DNA of 64,000 bases from positions 134,713 to 198,712 of the forward strand of contig JH153354.1 of NCBI GenBank assembly GCA_000226015.1, read 5' to 3'. Made by a program: the position numbers and the translations under genes. Source of the stretch: Mnemiopsis leidyi. Lineage: Eukaryota; Ctenophora; Tentaculata; Lobata; Bolinopsidae. Shown here in pieces: positions 31,111 through 43,686 of this stretch. The first letter of the stretch is position 1. Each line of letters begins with the position of its first letter. The notes beneath the pieces are model-generated. The model saw nothing but the letters and a program-made list of their open reading frames with translations, was not told the DNA's origin and did not search any database.

Positions 31111-33378
31111 GACAAGTTGAACGGCTGAATGGTGAAGACAATTCCATGTATCAGATAACATAGTCAACTTTCACACAGAACTTACATCTCTTCGTTGAGC
31201 CGCTTTCATATAACAGCAAATCATCTACTAAAAATATCTACATTCTCTATAAATAAAATTTATGGCGAGCCCCGGTCCCAAATCAGTCTTTAAAAAAACT
31301 CAAAGCAAATGAATGGCGCCACGAGACAAATTATTCAGTGACAACAGACGTACATAACGCAGGTGAGAAGTCAGAGTTTTTTGTGCCATGTGAGAGCAAT
31401 GAGCATTCCTCAAAGCAAATCATCCTTTCCAGAATCTTATTGATCAATCAGTATATAGCGACGCAACTCCAGTATTGAACTCATGCTCAAGTGTCAGTCT
31501 GACATTTACATTTTGACATAGCGACTGCAGTTTATACTGTTGGGACAGAGACAACCGCTCCAGGCACAATCAAACCCGTTGTGCCTTGCGATCAGGGTTT
31601 TTATATAACTGTCATCGACTTAAAGTTATTTCAACATACTTTCTGAAATTCTAAACTCTATACACTAAATTAAAAGAGCATTGTCCAAATTAAAGTATCT
31701 AGAAATAAATGTTCTCTGATAGATTCACTCAAATAAGCATCGTAACTTTGACTGCATAACGCTGATTTCTTGAATATGTGTTCCCAGAAACCAAATTCCA
31801 TACTATACATCTTACCCCGAGAATCCTTAAATCTCTAACAAAATGATTAAAAAATGGATTTTCTCTAAAATAAAGTATCAAAAATATATGCCTTTGATTT
31901 TTGCGAAAGTGCTATTTACAAAAGTCAGGGGTTTAAAGCTGCCGGCACGCCAACTGGGCATGAATATATTGTTTTAAAGGTAATCAGACTTTAAGGTAAT
32001 CGAGAAAGCATCTTAAATCTTGTGATAACATATAATCTAGTCGAACCCTCATCAAACTAAAAGTCTGGGTGACTTACTTTTCCAAATAAATAACACTATA
32101 TTAGTTACTTAGTTTTAGATACTTTAGGACTCTTAATCGTGGTAATACAACTAATCAGAGGATTTGAACAAAGCTTTTTGAACTGAAAAAGGCTACATAA
32201 ACCCCCGACAAATAGTGGATTTTAGAGAACAAGACGTGAAATGTAAACTTCTATACATTACAAAACTCCGTACATTATTTCCCGATATCAAATGTTTTTA
32301 CTTGAATTAACGATTTCTCGAATTATCAACTACAATTACATCGTACTAAAGCGATAACCATCAAAGCATCAAGTGAGCCTAAGTATTTCAAACTTCGTCA
32401 AATCAGTTCCAGGCTCAAGAAAATCAAGTTAAGATTCATCATGCCGCGTTATTAGAAGAGATATCATCAGACCAATTCGAGGTTAAAATTATCATAGGAT
32501 CAGAAGAGATAATCGAGTTCTCAGGTCAGCAAAGCCTATATATTCTATATATTTTATTATAGAACTTAAGTTGGCGTCAGAATTCTGAAGAAGAAATCGG
32601 AAATTTTTTTCTATCATGTGATAGCGTTTGACGAATGTCAAAGCAGAATTTACCAATCGAATTCAAGAAACGTTCTCATGTGATACAACAAATTTCGACT
32701 CCTCCGAAAGAGTTTTGACATCCATAGTTCTGTAAAAAGTTTACCAAACTTCTTTCTCAAACTTGTCAACAGCATTGTATACATTATCATTACACAGGTC
32801 ACATTTAAGTGGAAACCTAAAACATTTAAGATCCAGTATTTAAAGTGCTATAAGCTAAGCTCTCTGAGCCTTGTTAAAACTAAAAACATTGAACTCATAC
32901 TCCATACTAAGGTCCAATAAAGACACCTGGAACTTTCTGATTTTCTCATTTATAAACTCTGTACTATCTGTAAACACTAATAAATCTGAAGTTGAGATGA
33001 CATGAGTGATTCTCGAATTTCCACATTATATTTTAATTTGAAGACGAGTCTTGATACGTACAATGCGTAATTACCGACAAGTAAACTCCAGAATGCGGCA
33101 CGTATCAAGCCTACAACTTCTACTATTTCTGATTTTGTACAGTTGTTCAAACCGCCAAAACCAAAACTCACACAACAACACTTAAAATGGCATACTTTAT
33201 CACTGTGTAACCTTTAAAAACACAAAAACTGTGATCAATAAAATTAAAGCTCGTTAACGTTGCCCTCTCTCCGCACCATACCTCCGCTTTAATAATAATT
33301 TAAAATAGAAAAGGTTTTAGTGGTAAGACCCGACCCTGGCTGGCTGAGTTACCGGCACATTGACTTCTGACTCCCTTG
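31111..33378. other. Intergenic, nothing recognised
   Basis: AT-rich. No exon with splice support was found between the plus-strand gene and the 3' end of the minus-strand phosphatase; further exons of either gene could be here. Confidence 0.4.
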
Positions 33379-36300
33379 CTACACAGTGTCACTAGTCAGC
33401 GGATACTGTAAGAAGTCCGTCACAGGGCCCTGAAACCATGCGATATGTTAATGTTTTATGGGATAAAATAAGAAATAAATATTTAATTTTGCATTTTAAA
33501 GTGTAAAAGTTTTGTGTATTAAACCAGCTAGTTAGAATTTGGAAGCTGTTGAGTTGACTGTAAAGTGTAAATTGTGTGTTTTGGACTTCAGGATTTGTGT
33601 ATTCTACACGATCCACATTCGAAGATATCGTGTTCCAAAGTAACGCCTTAGCGAGTCGGTACTGAAGCACATCCAAAATGTGATATCCTGGGTGGTCGTG
33701 TTACTATTTATAGTAACACAATGTTCGGTACTCAAGTACTTCCAAAATGTGATATTCTGGGTGGTCGTGTTACTATTTATAGTAACACAATCTTATAACA
33801 CGAGTTGACACCCCGGCCCGTGTTGTGGTAGTGTTGTCTGTGTAGTGAGAAGGAAACTGTGTGTGTATGTGTGTACGAGTGTGTCTGTGTGTATGTGTGT
33901 ACAGACACTGTAGAGGTCTCCAGACAATTCACAATATATCACGTTTCAGAGTAACACTGCCCCACAATAATTGTACTTGGCATAGCCCTGTATTAATTTA
34001 AATGTTTTTGATGCTACCATTAAATTGATTCAGCAGGAGTGTTATAGTTTGAAAGTTGGAGGTTGCAGAGTTTTCTAGCTGAATGTTCGCTCCGCGTAAA
34101 CTCTTTCACAGCACAATAAAAAATTGGAAAATAGCCAGATTGTAAAAAAATAAGCTGATACTGAAATCTTTCTGACAGATTCTATAAAAAATAATATTTG
34201 AAAAACTACTGAATTTTACGTGTCGTACCTGTATGTGTTGGACAACGTCGAAGAACGGGATGAGATCCAGAAGTTCAGTGTCCGTGTCGTCGTCAAACCA
34301 GGAGCTGACCGGCACCGCGAAGTCGGGGTGAAATATGTAGGAGGTGGGGGAGTTGTCGATTATAATGCAGTCCTCCACCGGGCGTCCCAACTTACTCAGA
34401 TCCTGGGGCGAGGGGGTTCAGTGAAATCAAATTATATTTTGAAATTAATAATAGCATTACTATCAATTACAAGGATTAAGGAATTGTCTATCTTATAAGC
34501 TGAATAACACAATTCACGTACAGCCTTTCCAATTTTCGGCTGTAAAAGTTTATAGTAATGCACTGCTTAGACCTAAACAGTACACTGGTCAGACCTAAAC
34601 AGTACACTGGTCAGACCTACACAGTACACTGGTCAGACCTACACAGTACACTGGTCAGACCTACACAGTACACTGGTCAGACCTTAACAGTACACTGGTC
34701 AGACCTACACAGTACAATGGTCAGACCTACACAGTACACTGGTCAGACATACACAGTACACTGGTCAGACCTACAGAGTACACTGGTCAGACCNNNNNNN
34801 NNNTCACGACTACACAGTACACTGGTCAGACCTACACAGTACACTCGGTCACGACCTACACAGTACACTGGTCAGACCTACACAGTACACTGGTCAGACC
34901 TACACAGTACACTGGTCAGACCTACACAGTACACTGGTCAGACCTACACAGTACACTGGTCAGACCTACACAGTACACTGGTCAGACCTACACAGTACAC
35001 TGGTCAGACTTACACAGTACACTGGTCAGACCTACACACTGGTCATGAGCATTTTGTTGTAGACAATGGTGTCAGGGTATCTATCGACCTTCATTCATTC
35101 CGAGTCGCCAGTTCACTCCAAATTTCCCGTGAGATATAACAAAACAATGTTCACTGTTCACTGTTTTACCAAACGTTCTCAGTTCTCAACAATTTTCCCA
35201 GCTTCTACTCCGATTGTCATCTAATTTACGATTGGCTGCCTCCCTATATATATCTCACCAGAGCCAGACGCAATACAGTGAACTGCAAGTAATTACCCCT
35301 ACATTCCACGCTGTGTATCAGATGACAAGTACACGCTTCCAGGTGTGTTGTCGCTCCCCGGGAATGTGTGACTAACGACTCTAAAAGTAGCCCAGCCCTT
35401 CACCATACATCACTTAAACATCAGTATTAAACTTCACCCTAATGTCTGTCTGAACCTAGAATTAACCTAGCTGATATCACCTGGATTTTATCGGAGTGAT
35501 TTATCTTGTCTTCTGAGCAATAGGGGATTAGTCATTAGACGAGGTGGATTGTGACAGGAACGTATTATCTTTGTAATCGTCAAGGGAATTGTTGCATATC
35601 ATTCAAAGCAGCCCTACTACGACAGTATCAGAGGGAATATTATCACTAGTAGCTGTAGGTACCCACTAGGTACCCACTAGGAACCCACCCTAACTAGGTA
35701 CCCACTAGGAACCTACTAAACATCAGTATTATTAGGAACCTACTACACACTTTTATTATCAGGTAGCCACTACACATCAGTATTATTATGAACCTACTAC
35801 ACACTTATATTATCAGGTAGCCACTACACATCAGTATTATCAGGTCATTACAAAATATCCTCTCTTTACTTCCCTGGCCAGGTGGCTGAATAACCTGGAT
35901 GTAATACAACCTACTGCACGATGAGGAACCTAAATCAAATCGTGTAGAGCTACCCTCACACGTAACGATACACATATATGAGATATCCACACGTAACGAT
36001 ACACATATATGAGATATCCTCACACTCACACGTAACGATACACATAAATAAGATATCCCTCACACACACACGTAACGATACACATAAATGAGATATCCTC
36101 ACTGTTCGTCGTTCATTGTCAGGGGGTATATTATACACGGTGACACCATTGTCAATGTGTAGCGATATAGCGTGTCACTGTGACAACAGTGTATTGAAGA
36201 GCGTGCTGCATGGGCGGCCGTGATGGCAGTTGGAGTTCAGAAATCAGAGCATGTAATATTCTAAAATTAGACACTGCGTTTAGACTGTACCGTTAACCGG

Positions 36301-37720
36301 TGCCAGTGGAGCTGCACAAAGAGCACTTAGCTCTCTCTCTCCTCTCATCGCAAGCTGTCTCCCTGTCTGTGCAAGCATTTCCTACTCTGCCGCACAGTAA
36401 CGGCCTACATGCAGACTCCAGGACTAATATAGCAGCGCAATTATAGATCACCACATGTCGTTATAGATACCTAGATGGAGCTTTTATAAGAGCGGGTTCC
36501 TAAACGCTAATATTTTAGTAAAACTTCCCGCACTGTATTTTCATAAGTTCGCGGAAGTTTCACACGTTGGACTAAAATTCAACCCACGGCCGATGACAAT
36601 TAGGAGAAAGAAAAGTAGCCCAGCATGTCGGACTTACCTTGACATAGTTCCCTTTGTGGAATATACACGCTTCCCTGAACAGTCGTGCACTGAAACACCC
36701 GTGTACGTCCAGCAAGTCCGACACAGGGTCCGCGTATTTGGCAAGACTGGCCGTGAACAACACACACTCAAACTTGTTGGCCAGAAACGCCAGAAAGTCG
36801 TCCACAAACGGCCGCTTTAATACGTACACCTGTGTTTAAATGTAGTTAGCCTGCTTGATGTAGGGAGCGACATTTTAGTTTTAGTTCAACGAGACATTCT
36901 TTACACTTGTTAATAGACATTTCATTCTTAAGTGTGCATTCTTAAGTTGTCATCAGCATTTTTGAATTTTCAATTGTGTCGTAAACACAAAACCATGACA
37001 AACCTGATGAATAGCGCCGTCCAAATCTACGGGGATGACAAAGTCTGGATTCGGAACAGGTTTAAAGGAACTATGTACCAGAGTTTCGTCGAGATCTATA
37101 ACGACACACCTCTTGTTCTGAGAGTTACAGTTTGTTTATGTTGCAGCCGGCTTGGCAGGCAAGTCGTTAACACTGTTTACTCTACCGTAAATTAATTAAC
37201 ATCACATGAGGTAGATATAAAGCTGTCGTGCAAACAACACTTTGTAGTGATGACATATTCTGAATGTTTTCTAGTGTCTATAATGACAATTCACACAAGA
37301 TGCGAACCGTGCAGGAATTTCAGGGGGTCAATTTAAACGTGGAATTTACACCAACCTTATCTATTTCTCGCACTTTATCGAGCAAAGGCGGTTGACCTTT
37401 GATCGCGTGGTTTTCTATAGTATGAGACTCAGGAGGTGTGTGGTTCTGTTGTGATTTCGAGACACAGCAACACATGCAGTTCTTTAACCGCTTTAATCTA
37501 AAGACAGAAATTGTTAGTTTATACATCACGGTAATTCGATACCACATCGCGTGAGACTGGATCAGTGAAAAACATGAATTCGAAGCGGAGACAAATTGTT
37601 TACGAACCTGGATAATAATTTAGAAACGGGAGATCTCTCCAGGGTGTGATTCGGAGCGACTGGGTAGGAGGACGCGTATTCGCCGTCCTTGTTTACTTGC
37701 GTTATAATACTCGATGCCAT
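33379..37720 (-). CDS. CTDSP: CTD small phosphatase (CTDSP/SCP family), HAD superfamily
   Basis: Exons in transcript order: 37720-37608 ([23 protein letters not shown]), 37497-37356 (basic plus [10 protein letters not shown]), 37117-37004 (catalytic [16 protein letters not shown]), 36829-36638 ([34 protein letters not shown]), 34402-34229 ([39 protein letters not shown]), and tentatively 33429-33379. All are GT-AG in matching phase. The DLDET loop supplies the DxDx(T/V) nucleophile motif. The N-terminal ITQxxK start and the Cys cluster match vertebrate SCP1-3, where the cluster is palmitoylated. Known role: dephosphorylation of Ser5 on the RNA polymerase II CTD and of REST/SMAD targets. The last exon (17 codons) does not resemble the human C-terminus and could be wrong. 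Vertebrate paralogues cannot be distinguished. Confidence 0.93.
33656..33792. repeat. 69-bp tandem duplication containing a palindrome
   Basis: Two direct copies (33656-33723, 33725-33792), nearly identical over 51 bp, each containing TGTTACTATTTATAGTAACA, a perfect inverted repeat. It lies in the last intron of the phosphatase model. Confidence 0.85.
34565..35044. repeat. 22-bp minisatellite, about 21 copies
   Basis: Unit ACCTACACAGTACACTGGTC plus AG, repeated head to tail with scattered single-base variants. It is interrupted by a 10-N gap at 34794-34803, so the true copy number is uncertain. Because 22 is not a multiple of 3 the array is open in one frame for 193 codons; that is an artefact of repetition. 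It lies in the 2.2-kb intron of the phosphatase gene. Confidence 0.95.
35640..36115. repeat. Two further tandem arrays in the same phosphatase intron
   Basis: 35660-35845 is built from TAGGTACCCACTAGGAACC-type and CACTACACATCAGTATTAT-type units. 35955-36110 holds four copies of a 30-46 bp unit around CACGTAACGATACACATA and GAGATATCC. Both differ in sequence from the 22-bp minisatellite. Confidence 0.8.
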
Positions 37721-38336
37721 CACCTACACGGGCAGTACACTGAGTTACAAACAACACAAATATGCGGAGAATGTAGAAGAAATGACGAAAATAATTCGAT
37801 ACTGAGATCGGACGGGGTGCGCGCGCTAACGCGCCAACACAGTGAGGACGTAAATAATAGTACTTTTATCTGAAACAGGTAAAATTTTGCTAGTAGAAAA
37901 AGAGGCAGCAGCGGTTGTACGCATGCGATGAGAATATGCAATGACATCGCCACTCCCATTTCTGGTGTAGCTGTCTTTGCTGGGTACTATCAGCGACCTG
38001 TCAACTCTGTCTAAGCGCTGCTGATTAGAGCGGTTGTTTTAAGTAACCGTAAAACCAGGTTTTTGAACAAGATGCACGGTCTTTATAAACATGAATTCTG
38101 TTGATGAAACATTCGAAACACGGTATCAACGACAAAGGCCAGGGATGAAGGAGAGCGACTAAAAATCAGTTCAAATAAACTCATTACACAGCCCTCAAGC
38201 AGAAATTGTAAGAAAGCAAATAGCTCAAGCTTACCAAACAAGATAATTATGTGTTACCCCACAATCAGGGTCACATCGGAAATAATCCTTCAAATTAGCA
38301 AATATTACAAACGTGTGTAAAAGAAAAAGACCGCGA
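37721..38336. promoter_or_regulatory. 5' flank of the phosphatase and 3' flank of the MTRFR-like gene
   Basis: Both neighbours are on the minus strand, so this 600-bp gap contains the phosphatase promoter. No clear core-promoter motif was found. Confidence 0.35.
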
Positions 38337-38963
38337 TTATTTCTTTTTGGTGGATGCTCCAAACAATGATTTCAAAGTATCTTGAGATGCTTTCTGTGCC
38401 GTGTCTCTGAAAATTTTTGTATCAGGATTGGAATAATCTGAAGTACTATTTTCGGAACCCGATTTAAGGTCGATATCTTCACTCTCTGCAGCTATGTCAC
38501 TGACATTGTCTCTTAGATAAGGCAGACCAGTGCTCATTGCTTCATCGATTTTCTTCCTCAGAGCAACTTCCGCTTCCTCCCTCTTTAATTTATCAGCTGC
38601 AATCCTAGCTGCTGCTTCCTCTTTCTTTGCCTGTTTCCTCTCCTCGTATCCCTCTAATTGCTTAGCTTTCTTTACTGCTACAAAACTCTCAGGACCAAAC
38701 AGATGCAGTTCAACTTTTTCAGTGAGTCGCCTGATTGCAATGTTTTTGTTCTGTTCAAGGGAGCGCGTATCGTGGCACTGAACCACAATGTTTGTAGGGG
38801 TGTGCTTTACAACAACTTTGTTTCTTGTGCTGGCCATCTTGGTGCCACCTGGTCCTGAACCAATCACATTCTGGAAAACTAGGTCACTTGGATCAAGAGT
38901 GAACTTGTTTCTGGTGCAAAGGACAGATAGGGGCTGTCTAATGGTATGTAGTCTGTACATCAT
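38337..38963 (-). CDS. MTRFR (C12orf65)-like mitochondrial peptide-release factor, 208 aa, intronless
   Basis: ATG at 38963 or 38960. Residues 1-20 are basic and hydroxylated with no acidic residue (MMYRLHTIRQPLSVLCTRNK), typical of a mitochondrial presequence. Residues 24-95 match the RF-1 catalytic domain: LDPSDLVFQNVIGSGPGG, then NKVVVKHTPTNIVVQCHDTR, SLEQNKNIAIRRL. The rest is a Lys/Glu/Ala-rich basic helix and tail ending KKK, as in family members that enter the ribosome mRNA channel. The catalytic GGQ tripeptide reads GGT here (GSGPGGTKMAS). If real, peptidyl-tRNA hydrolysis would be expected to be impaired, so the protein may have another role or the gene may be decaying. Length is close to the usual 160-200 aa. 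Confidence 0.83.
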   Translation of the reverse strand: MMYRLHTIRQPLSVLCTRNKFTLDPSDLVFQNVIGSGPGGTKMASTRNKVVVKHTPTNIVVQCHDTRSLEQNKNIAIRRLTEKVELHLFGPESFVAVKKAKQLEGYEERKQAKKEEAAARIAADKLKREEAEVALRKKIDEAMSTGLPYLRDNVSDIAAESEDIDLKSGSENSTSDYSNPDTKIFRDTAQKASQDTLKSLFGASTKKK

Positions 38964-39530
38964 TACTCTTCCTGGATCTAGATGTATTGTTTACATTAGA
39001 ACTTTAAAGGAAGAATGTACATATGGAATGCACAAGTTGTAGGAATATTTCAAAGGCAGCAAAATTCTGTATTTATTTGATCCAAGCATTTCATTTTCAA
39101 TGACAGATGTGTGTGAAAAATAAATTAGACAAAAATGAAATTGGATTTTGCTGCATTCGACAATCAACATATTGCACCAAAAATTCTTGAAATCCTGTGA
39201 GACAACGATAGCTTGAGATACAGAGCCGACTAAGGCTACAGGGATAGATACTTAACTTGGTTTAATAGAAATATATATTATATTAGCTGTGAAATTCCTT
39301 GAGGTTACGACCCAAAATAAGTCTTATTAAAATAAAAACAATTAAAAGGATCAATTGTTAATTGTAAATGAAGGGTAAAACAGAACAAGGAACACATAAG
39401 TGCAAGTCAGGCTGTATGTAATAACAACTTACTAGCTGGATGATTGACAGTCATGTCTGCTTAATTTGGACTGAATTATTAATTTTTATTTTTAGGTATA
39501 CATATTTCATTCTCCACACTTGATTAATTT
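38964..39530. other. Intergenic, nothing recognised
   Basis: Upstream flank of the MTRFR-like gene. AT-rich, with no supported feature. Confidence 0.4.
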
Positions 39531-39714
39531 GGGAGCGCAGGTTGACCCAGCTCGTTACCCCAGGCTGTCATGATGCCCTTGCCTCGGACCAATGACTGTT
39601 TTCAACAGTTGTGTCAGGACTCAGGAGTAAAGGACAGTTTTCACATAGCTTCTTACAAGATTGGTCACAGCATTGAATGGTGGATCAAGGGTTTAATGTC
39701 TAGAAGACTACATC

Positions 39715-40113
39715 ATGGCTGCTGTTGGAGATAACTGTTTGGCCACAAGAAAGTTATCGATCATAAAAACCAAAATCCGTGAAGAGGCGATGGCTGCTAT
39801 TAAACATTTTAGTGGGACATCAAATTCTATCACCTCAAGAAGAAACTACTATAGACGGTCAATGAACACCTCTACATTCCAGCACATGTTCTACAGTATG
39901 TTAGTAGAAGACCTAATCATGAGACTGCTAGATTTGGCTGCTAAGTGTGGGTTTAAGTGTAGGGTGAAAATCCTTGCAACACTTTTGGTCAGTTTTGCCA
40001 GGGCTTATTTATGTCTTTCCTGCGAGGAAGCATTGGTGTCTACAGAAAAAATGAAAAATCCCATTCTAGCTCCCAATCTATCAAATCGATTGCATGACAT
40101 CCTCAAAAATTAG
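39715..40113 (+). other. Open reading frame of doubtful status, 132 codons
   Basis: ATG-initiated and uninterrupted, with mixed basic and Leu-rich composition (REEAMAAIKHFSGTSNS; LATLLVSFARAYLCLSCEEA). No family recognised and no splice support. It stands 450 bp left of a broken retrotransposon fossil and may be repeat-derived. Confidence 0.2.
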
Positions 40114-40429
40114 GTAATACGTCTTGGAAGTACTACTTCAGTAGTGCATATACTAAAATTGGAACGATACAAAGAAGAGTAGCATGGCCCTGCCAAAGGA
40201 TGACACGCAAATTCGTGAAGCGTTCCAAATCTTCGTACTACTTTGTTATATTAGTGCATATTCTAAATGTCAGTACAAGGGAACTGTTGACAAGTCCCTT
40301 CAATGATATCGGAGATCAGACAATATGCACAATACCCAAGCCTCTTAAATCTACTAAGCTGGTGCCAATTAGCATGAAGATAATGGATTTGATAAACACA
40401 ACAGACAATATTTCCTCATACAACAGCAT

Positions 40430-40490
40430 GGCTGAGAGTCCTTTGAAATCTCAGCTTAAATCTACCAAAGGACTCTCACGAGGAGAATGG
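40430..40490. repeat. Short inverted repeat
   Basis: GAGAGTCCTTTG and CAAAGGACTCTC form a 12-bp stem separated by about 23 nt. Confidence 0.6.
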
Positions 40491-40559
40491 TCAGTTGGCT
40501 AATTGCACGATCTGGCCATTGGGAGTTGGGACCCTGTTACGGATTAAAACCATGCGGGA

Positions 40560-40960
40560 TTTAACATGAACATGTGTGGGTTTAAGTTTTTGTGCAACCT
40601 TGACAATGAAGCAAACCAGCTAGTTAACCATGACAGAATGAGTGAATTTGTCAGAGATAAGCTCATGGTAGGACTGTTTGATGAGAGCACAAAGCCAGGC
40701 TAAAGAGAGAGAAAAAGTTGAATCTAGAGAGTACTATTCAGATCACCAAGACAGCAGAAGTGGTGAAAGATTAACTTAAGCAGCACAGCCAGAAGCCACA
40801 AGACAGTGTCCGTTTCAGAGAACACTTTGCAGAATCGAAAAAACAGAAACTATGGACCTCACAATCAATCAACTCACAAGACACAATTAGCAAAATGGAC
40901 AGTTAAGCAAAGACAAGAGAGACCAAGTTGTGTGTAAGTGTCATGTAATTATTGCAGTTA
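40560..40960 (+). mobile_element. Broken Ty3/Gypsy-like gag fragment (fossil)
   Basis: Pieces resemble the capsid C-terminal region of Ty3/Gypsy-type gag (a DKLMVGLFDESTK-like piece and an IQITKTAEVVK-like piece). It is clearly broken, with several breaks in about 400 bp. No pol, protease or matched pair of LTRs was seen, so only a gag scrap appears to remain. The age is probably considerable. Confidence 0.5.
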
Positions 40961-41359
40961 GACTCTCCCTTTTAGACTAGATACCACTTTGAAGTTGCAG
41001 CCACTGTAAACTAGATACTGTGACCTGAATGATTATAAATGAGGTTTCAAGTGGGGAGGGGGCCTTTTTGAGGTCCTCATTTCGAGCAAGCTCCACTCCC
41101 AGAGGTGTGCACTAATTGTTGAGGGGTGGAAATCACATTTTTTTCACATGTCTTTTTTCTGTAATCTTTGTATGACGTAGGCCTTCCTAGATATTTAAAT
41201 ACCGTTGTAGCAGTAATTGTGCAGTAGTCACTAGTTTATCGATTGTGTGGGACGTTATTTTTTTGACAGTGTTTTGTTTTTATCAGTATTTATGTTTTAT
41301 TATATAAGATTTAGTCGAATATTTTATACGTTTATATAGTTGTTTAGGAATTATGCTTG

Positions 41360-41402
41360 TTGCCTGTCACCTGACAATAAACTTTCAGCCAGAAGGTGAC
41401 AG
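41360..41402. repeat. Hairpin with 10-bp stem
   Basis: CCTGTCACCT and AGGTGACAGG enclose about 21 nt including AATAAA. It could be a 3'-end structure of a transcribed repeat. Confidence 0.5.
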
Positions 41403-42244
41403 GTGTTATACCTATTGAAATATTGCAGAACAGTGTCTAATTTGTTACAGAAAAGATGCTTACATACCTTATAGTCCTATTTATAACAAAAATTTGGAAA
41501 TCACATCCGTTCAAATATCTGCTCCGTACACATCATTTCGCTTGGTTGAGCCTTCAGCCCACCCACAACATAATAAATGAATGATTACATGTGTTCACTA
41601 CGAAGTTGCAGTTATTGTAAACGACTATCCTATTATTATAGATCTGCTACTATAAGGTAAGAACAGCGGCTAACTGAGAGTTTAACTGAAAACTAGTGCG
41701 TTTTGACTGTGAAGTGTGACTGGTAAACATATTACCAATTGGCTCCTGAACGACATTCAATGCTACAATTACAAAGACTAGGGGAAAATTAAAGGTAAAA
41801 ACACATGCAGACTTAGTGGAGGCAACTTCGTGTCAAAAACTCTGCTGAGTGCTGCACGTTCCTAAAATTCGACAAATTGTAAATGTGGGCGACACAGTGT
41901 TGTGGGCACAGTTACGTCCTTTCTTGTTGACCTATTCTGCTGTTTTAAATACGTCTGCGTTTCTTTAAAGGTGTCATATCTTTTGTTAAGAACATTGGGA
42001 TAATGATTATTTGTTGATTGTTCAATCGTTTCTAAGCGTTTAATCGTGGAGTTTTAACAACAACAATCTACACAGACACCAATATTGGAATTATCTGCTA
42101 TTTTTGCTAGGTATACCAACCTGGCCACCTTCTATGTCATAAGGCAGGCCTTTCAACTAATACCCGCCATTTTATAGCTGTCCGCTATTTCGCAACCACA
42201 TAAAGCATACCTTAACCCGTCATACCGAGTACAAACCTATGAAT

Positions 42245-42302
42245 ATACCTCTTGTACATCTTGTGCAGTGAGACCTCTTGTACATCTTGTGCAGTGAGAC
42301 CG
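42245..42302. repeat. 28-bp tandem duplication
   Basis: CCTCTTGTACATCTTGTGCA plus GTGAGA occurs twice in direct tandem. Confidence 0.8.
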
Positions 42303-43641
42303 CGCATCACGCATTTACAATTCATATAATCCCTTACGTCATGTAAATACTTCACGTAGGAGAAGCCCCAAAAGCTCGTTCACGTGGTTACTATCATCTT
42401 GCGGAGTTTAATGCATACAGGCCTTCGTGATCACGCTAGACATCGTGAAATTTACCTACCTACCTACCCAACCCACCCTAAAATCAAACCACTGTAAGCC
42501 ATCTACTTTACTTTTTTTCCTTCGGCAAAAAAAATAGAGATGGAAATGAAGCAACCGAAAGCACACTCAACCAATGAAAATCAAAGATGTTTCAGAAGAC
42601 CGGCTAAACCAGTAACTAACATTACTTAACACCTTAATTTCAGAGTTTAGTGACATGTTTGATAACAGCGGCGTAGAACTAGAAATAGAGTAAATAACAA
42701 GATTGATAGTATAACATTAAACTAGCTGTTAACAGTGTACCAAAAAATAATCCAAAACTGCACTCATCCAAATTTGAATTGATCTAAAAACAACCTAAAA
42801 GGATAGGTATGTTGATTCTTGAGCCCACACACAACCATGTAACACAACTATTACCATTCTGTGCACACCCTGGCTCGAAAAGAGGACCTCGTTAAGATTT
42901 CCACCCCACTTGAACCACAATAACCACAATGCACAAGTATATGCTTTCCGTAACATGAGGCTTTATGCGTATGCATCTGTGAATCTGGTTCTCTGTGAAA
43001 TATTTTCCTAACCAGGTGCTGCTTACTTGATCTTGCTCTAACCAGAGCCCTTTTGTGCTTGTCTGACTTTGTCCGACCCTCATTCGAAGCGAATAATAAA
43101 ATGACGGGAGGGTGCGCGCTGCTGTACAATTTTATGCGCGTAGCAGCCGCACTTGTAATAAAGGGTGCCTAGCGTAAGCCATTGCCTGGGGACCTCAGGC
43201 TAATTGTTGATCGGAGGGAATAATAGCACCTGGTTAGATTGATTGCTAACGCACGCTTTTTGCTTGGGGACGTAGTCTTTTTCGGAGGGAAACGTAGGGA
43301 GAGTTGTAGGTTGATAACCTACTGTCGCGGCCATCACGCGCTGTCACGCATTTGATCTGGCCTGGCGACATTTTCGAAGAAATTCTAGACGCGCATCGCC
43401 CGTTGAAGGGAGAGCCGCGCAGCACCGTGTATGCACACCTTGCGCTTGCTTAACCAGTATTGCGATCTGTCAAAATTCGGAAAGATCACCAAATCGCTCA
43501 CCTGTGTAAGCGAGTTGGCGACCAGTTCGAATATGGAGCCACAGAAAGGCTCCGTCAGAACGGTAGACGGATATAATTTTGATGAGATTATAAAATCCGT
43601 CTACCGTTTTAACGTGTGTTAATCGGAAAAAATAGATAATA

Positions 43642-43660
43642 TATATATATATATATTTGC
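43642..43660. repeat. (AT)n microsatellite
   Basis: Run of alternating TA beside the foldback element ends. A second short run lies at 43857-43869. Confidence 0.9.
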
Positions 43661-43686
43661 CTTGCGTTGCGGCCTTGCCTTGCGGG

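Noticed and set aside
34558-35139. 193-codon open frame and CRISPR-like regular repeats
   Set aside because: The repeats are contiguous 22-bp tandem units with no unique spacers, and the open frame is a consequence of the repeat. It is a minisatellite in an intron.
41060-41410. LTR belonging to the nearby gag fossil
   Set aside because: No second copy, no clear terminal TG/CA pair and no primer-binding site could be identified.
42851-43129. 92-codon minus-strand open frame
   Set aside because: Spans the edge of the CpG-rich repeat and has no recognisable protein features.
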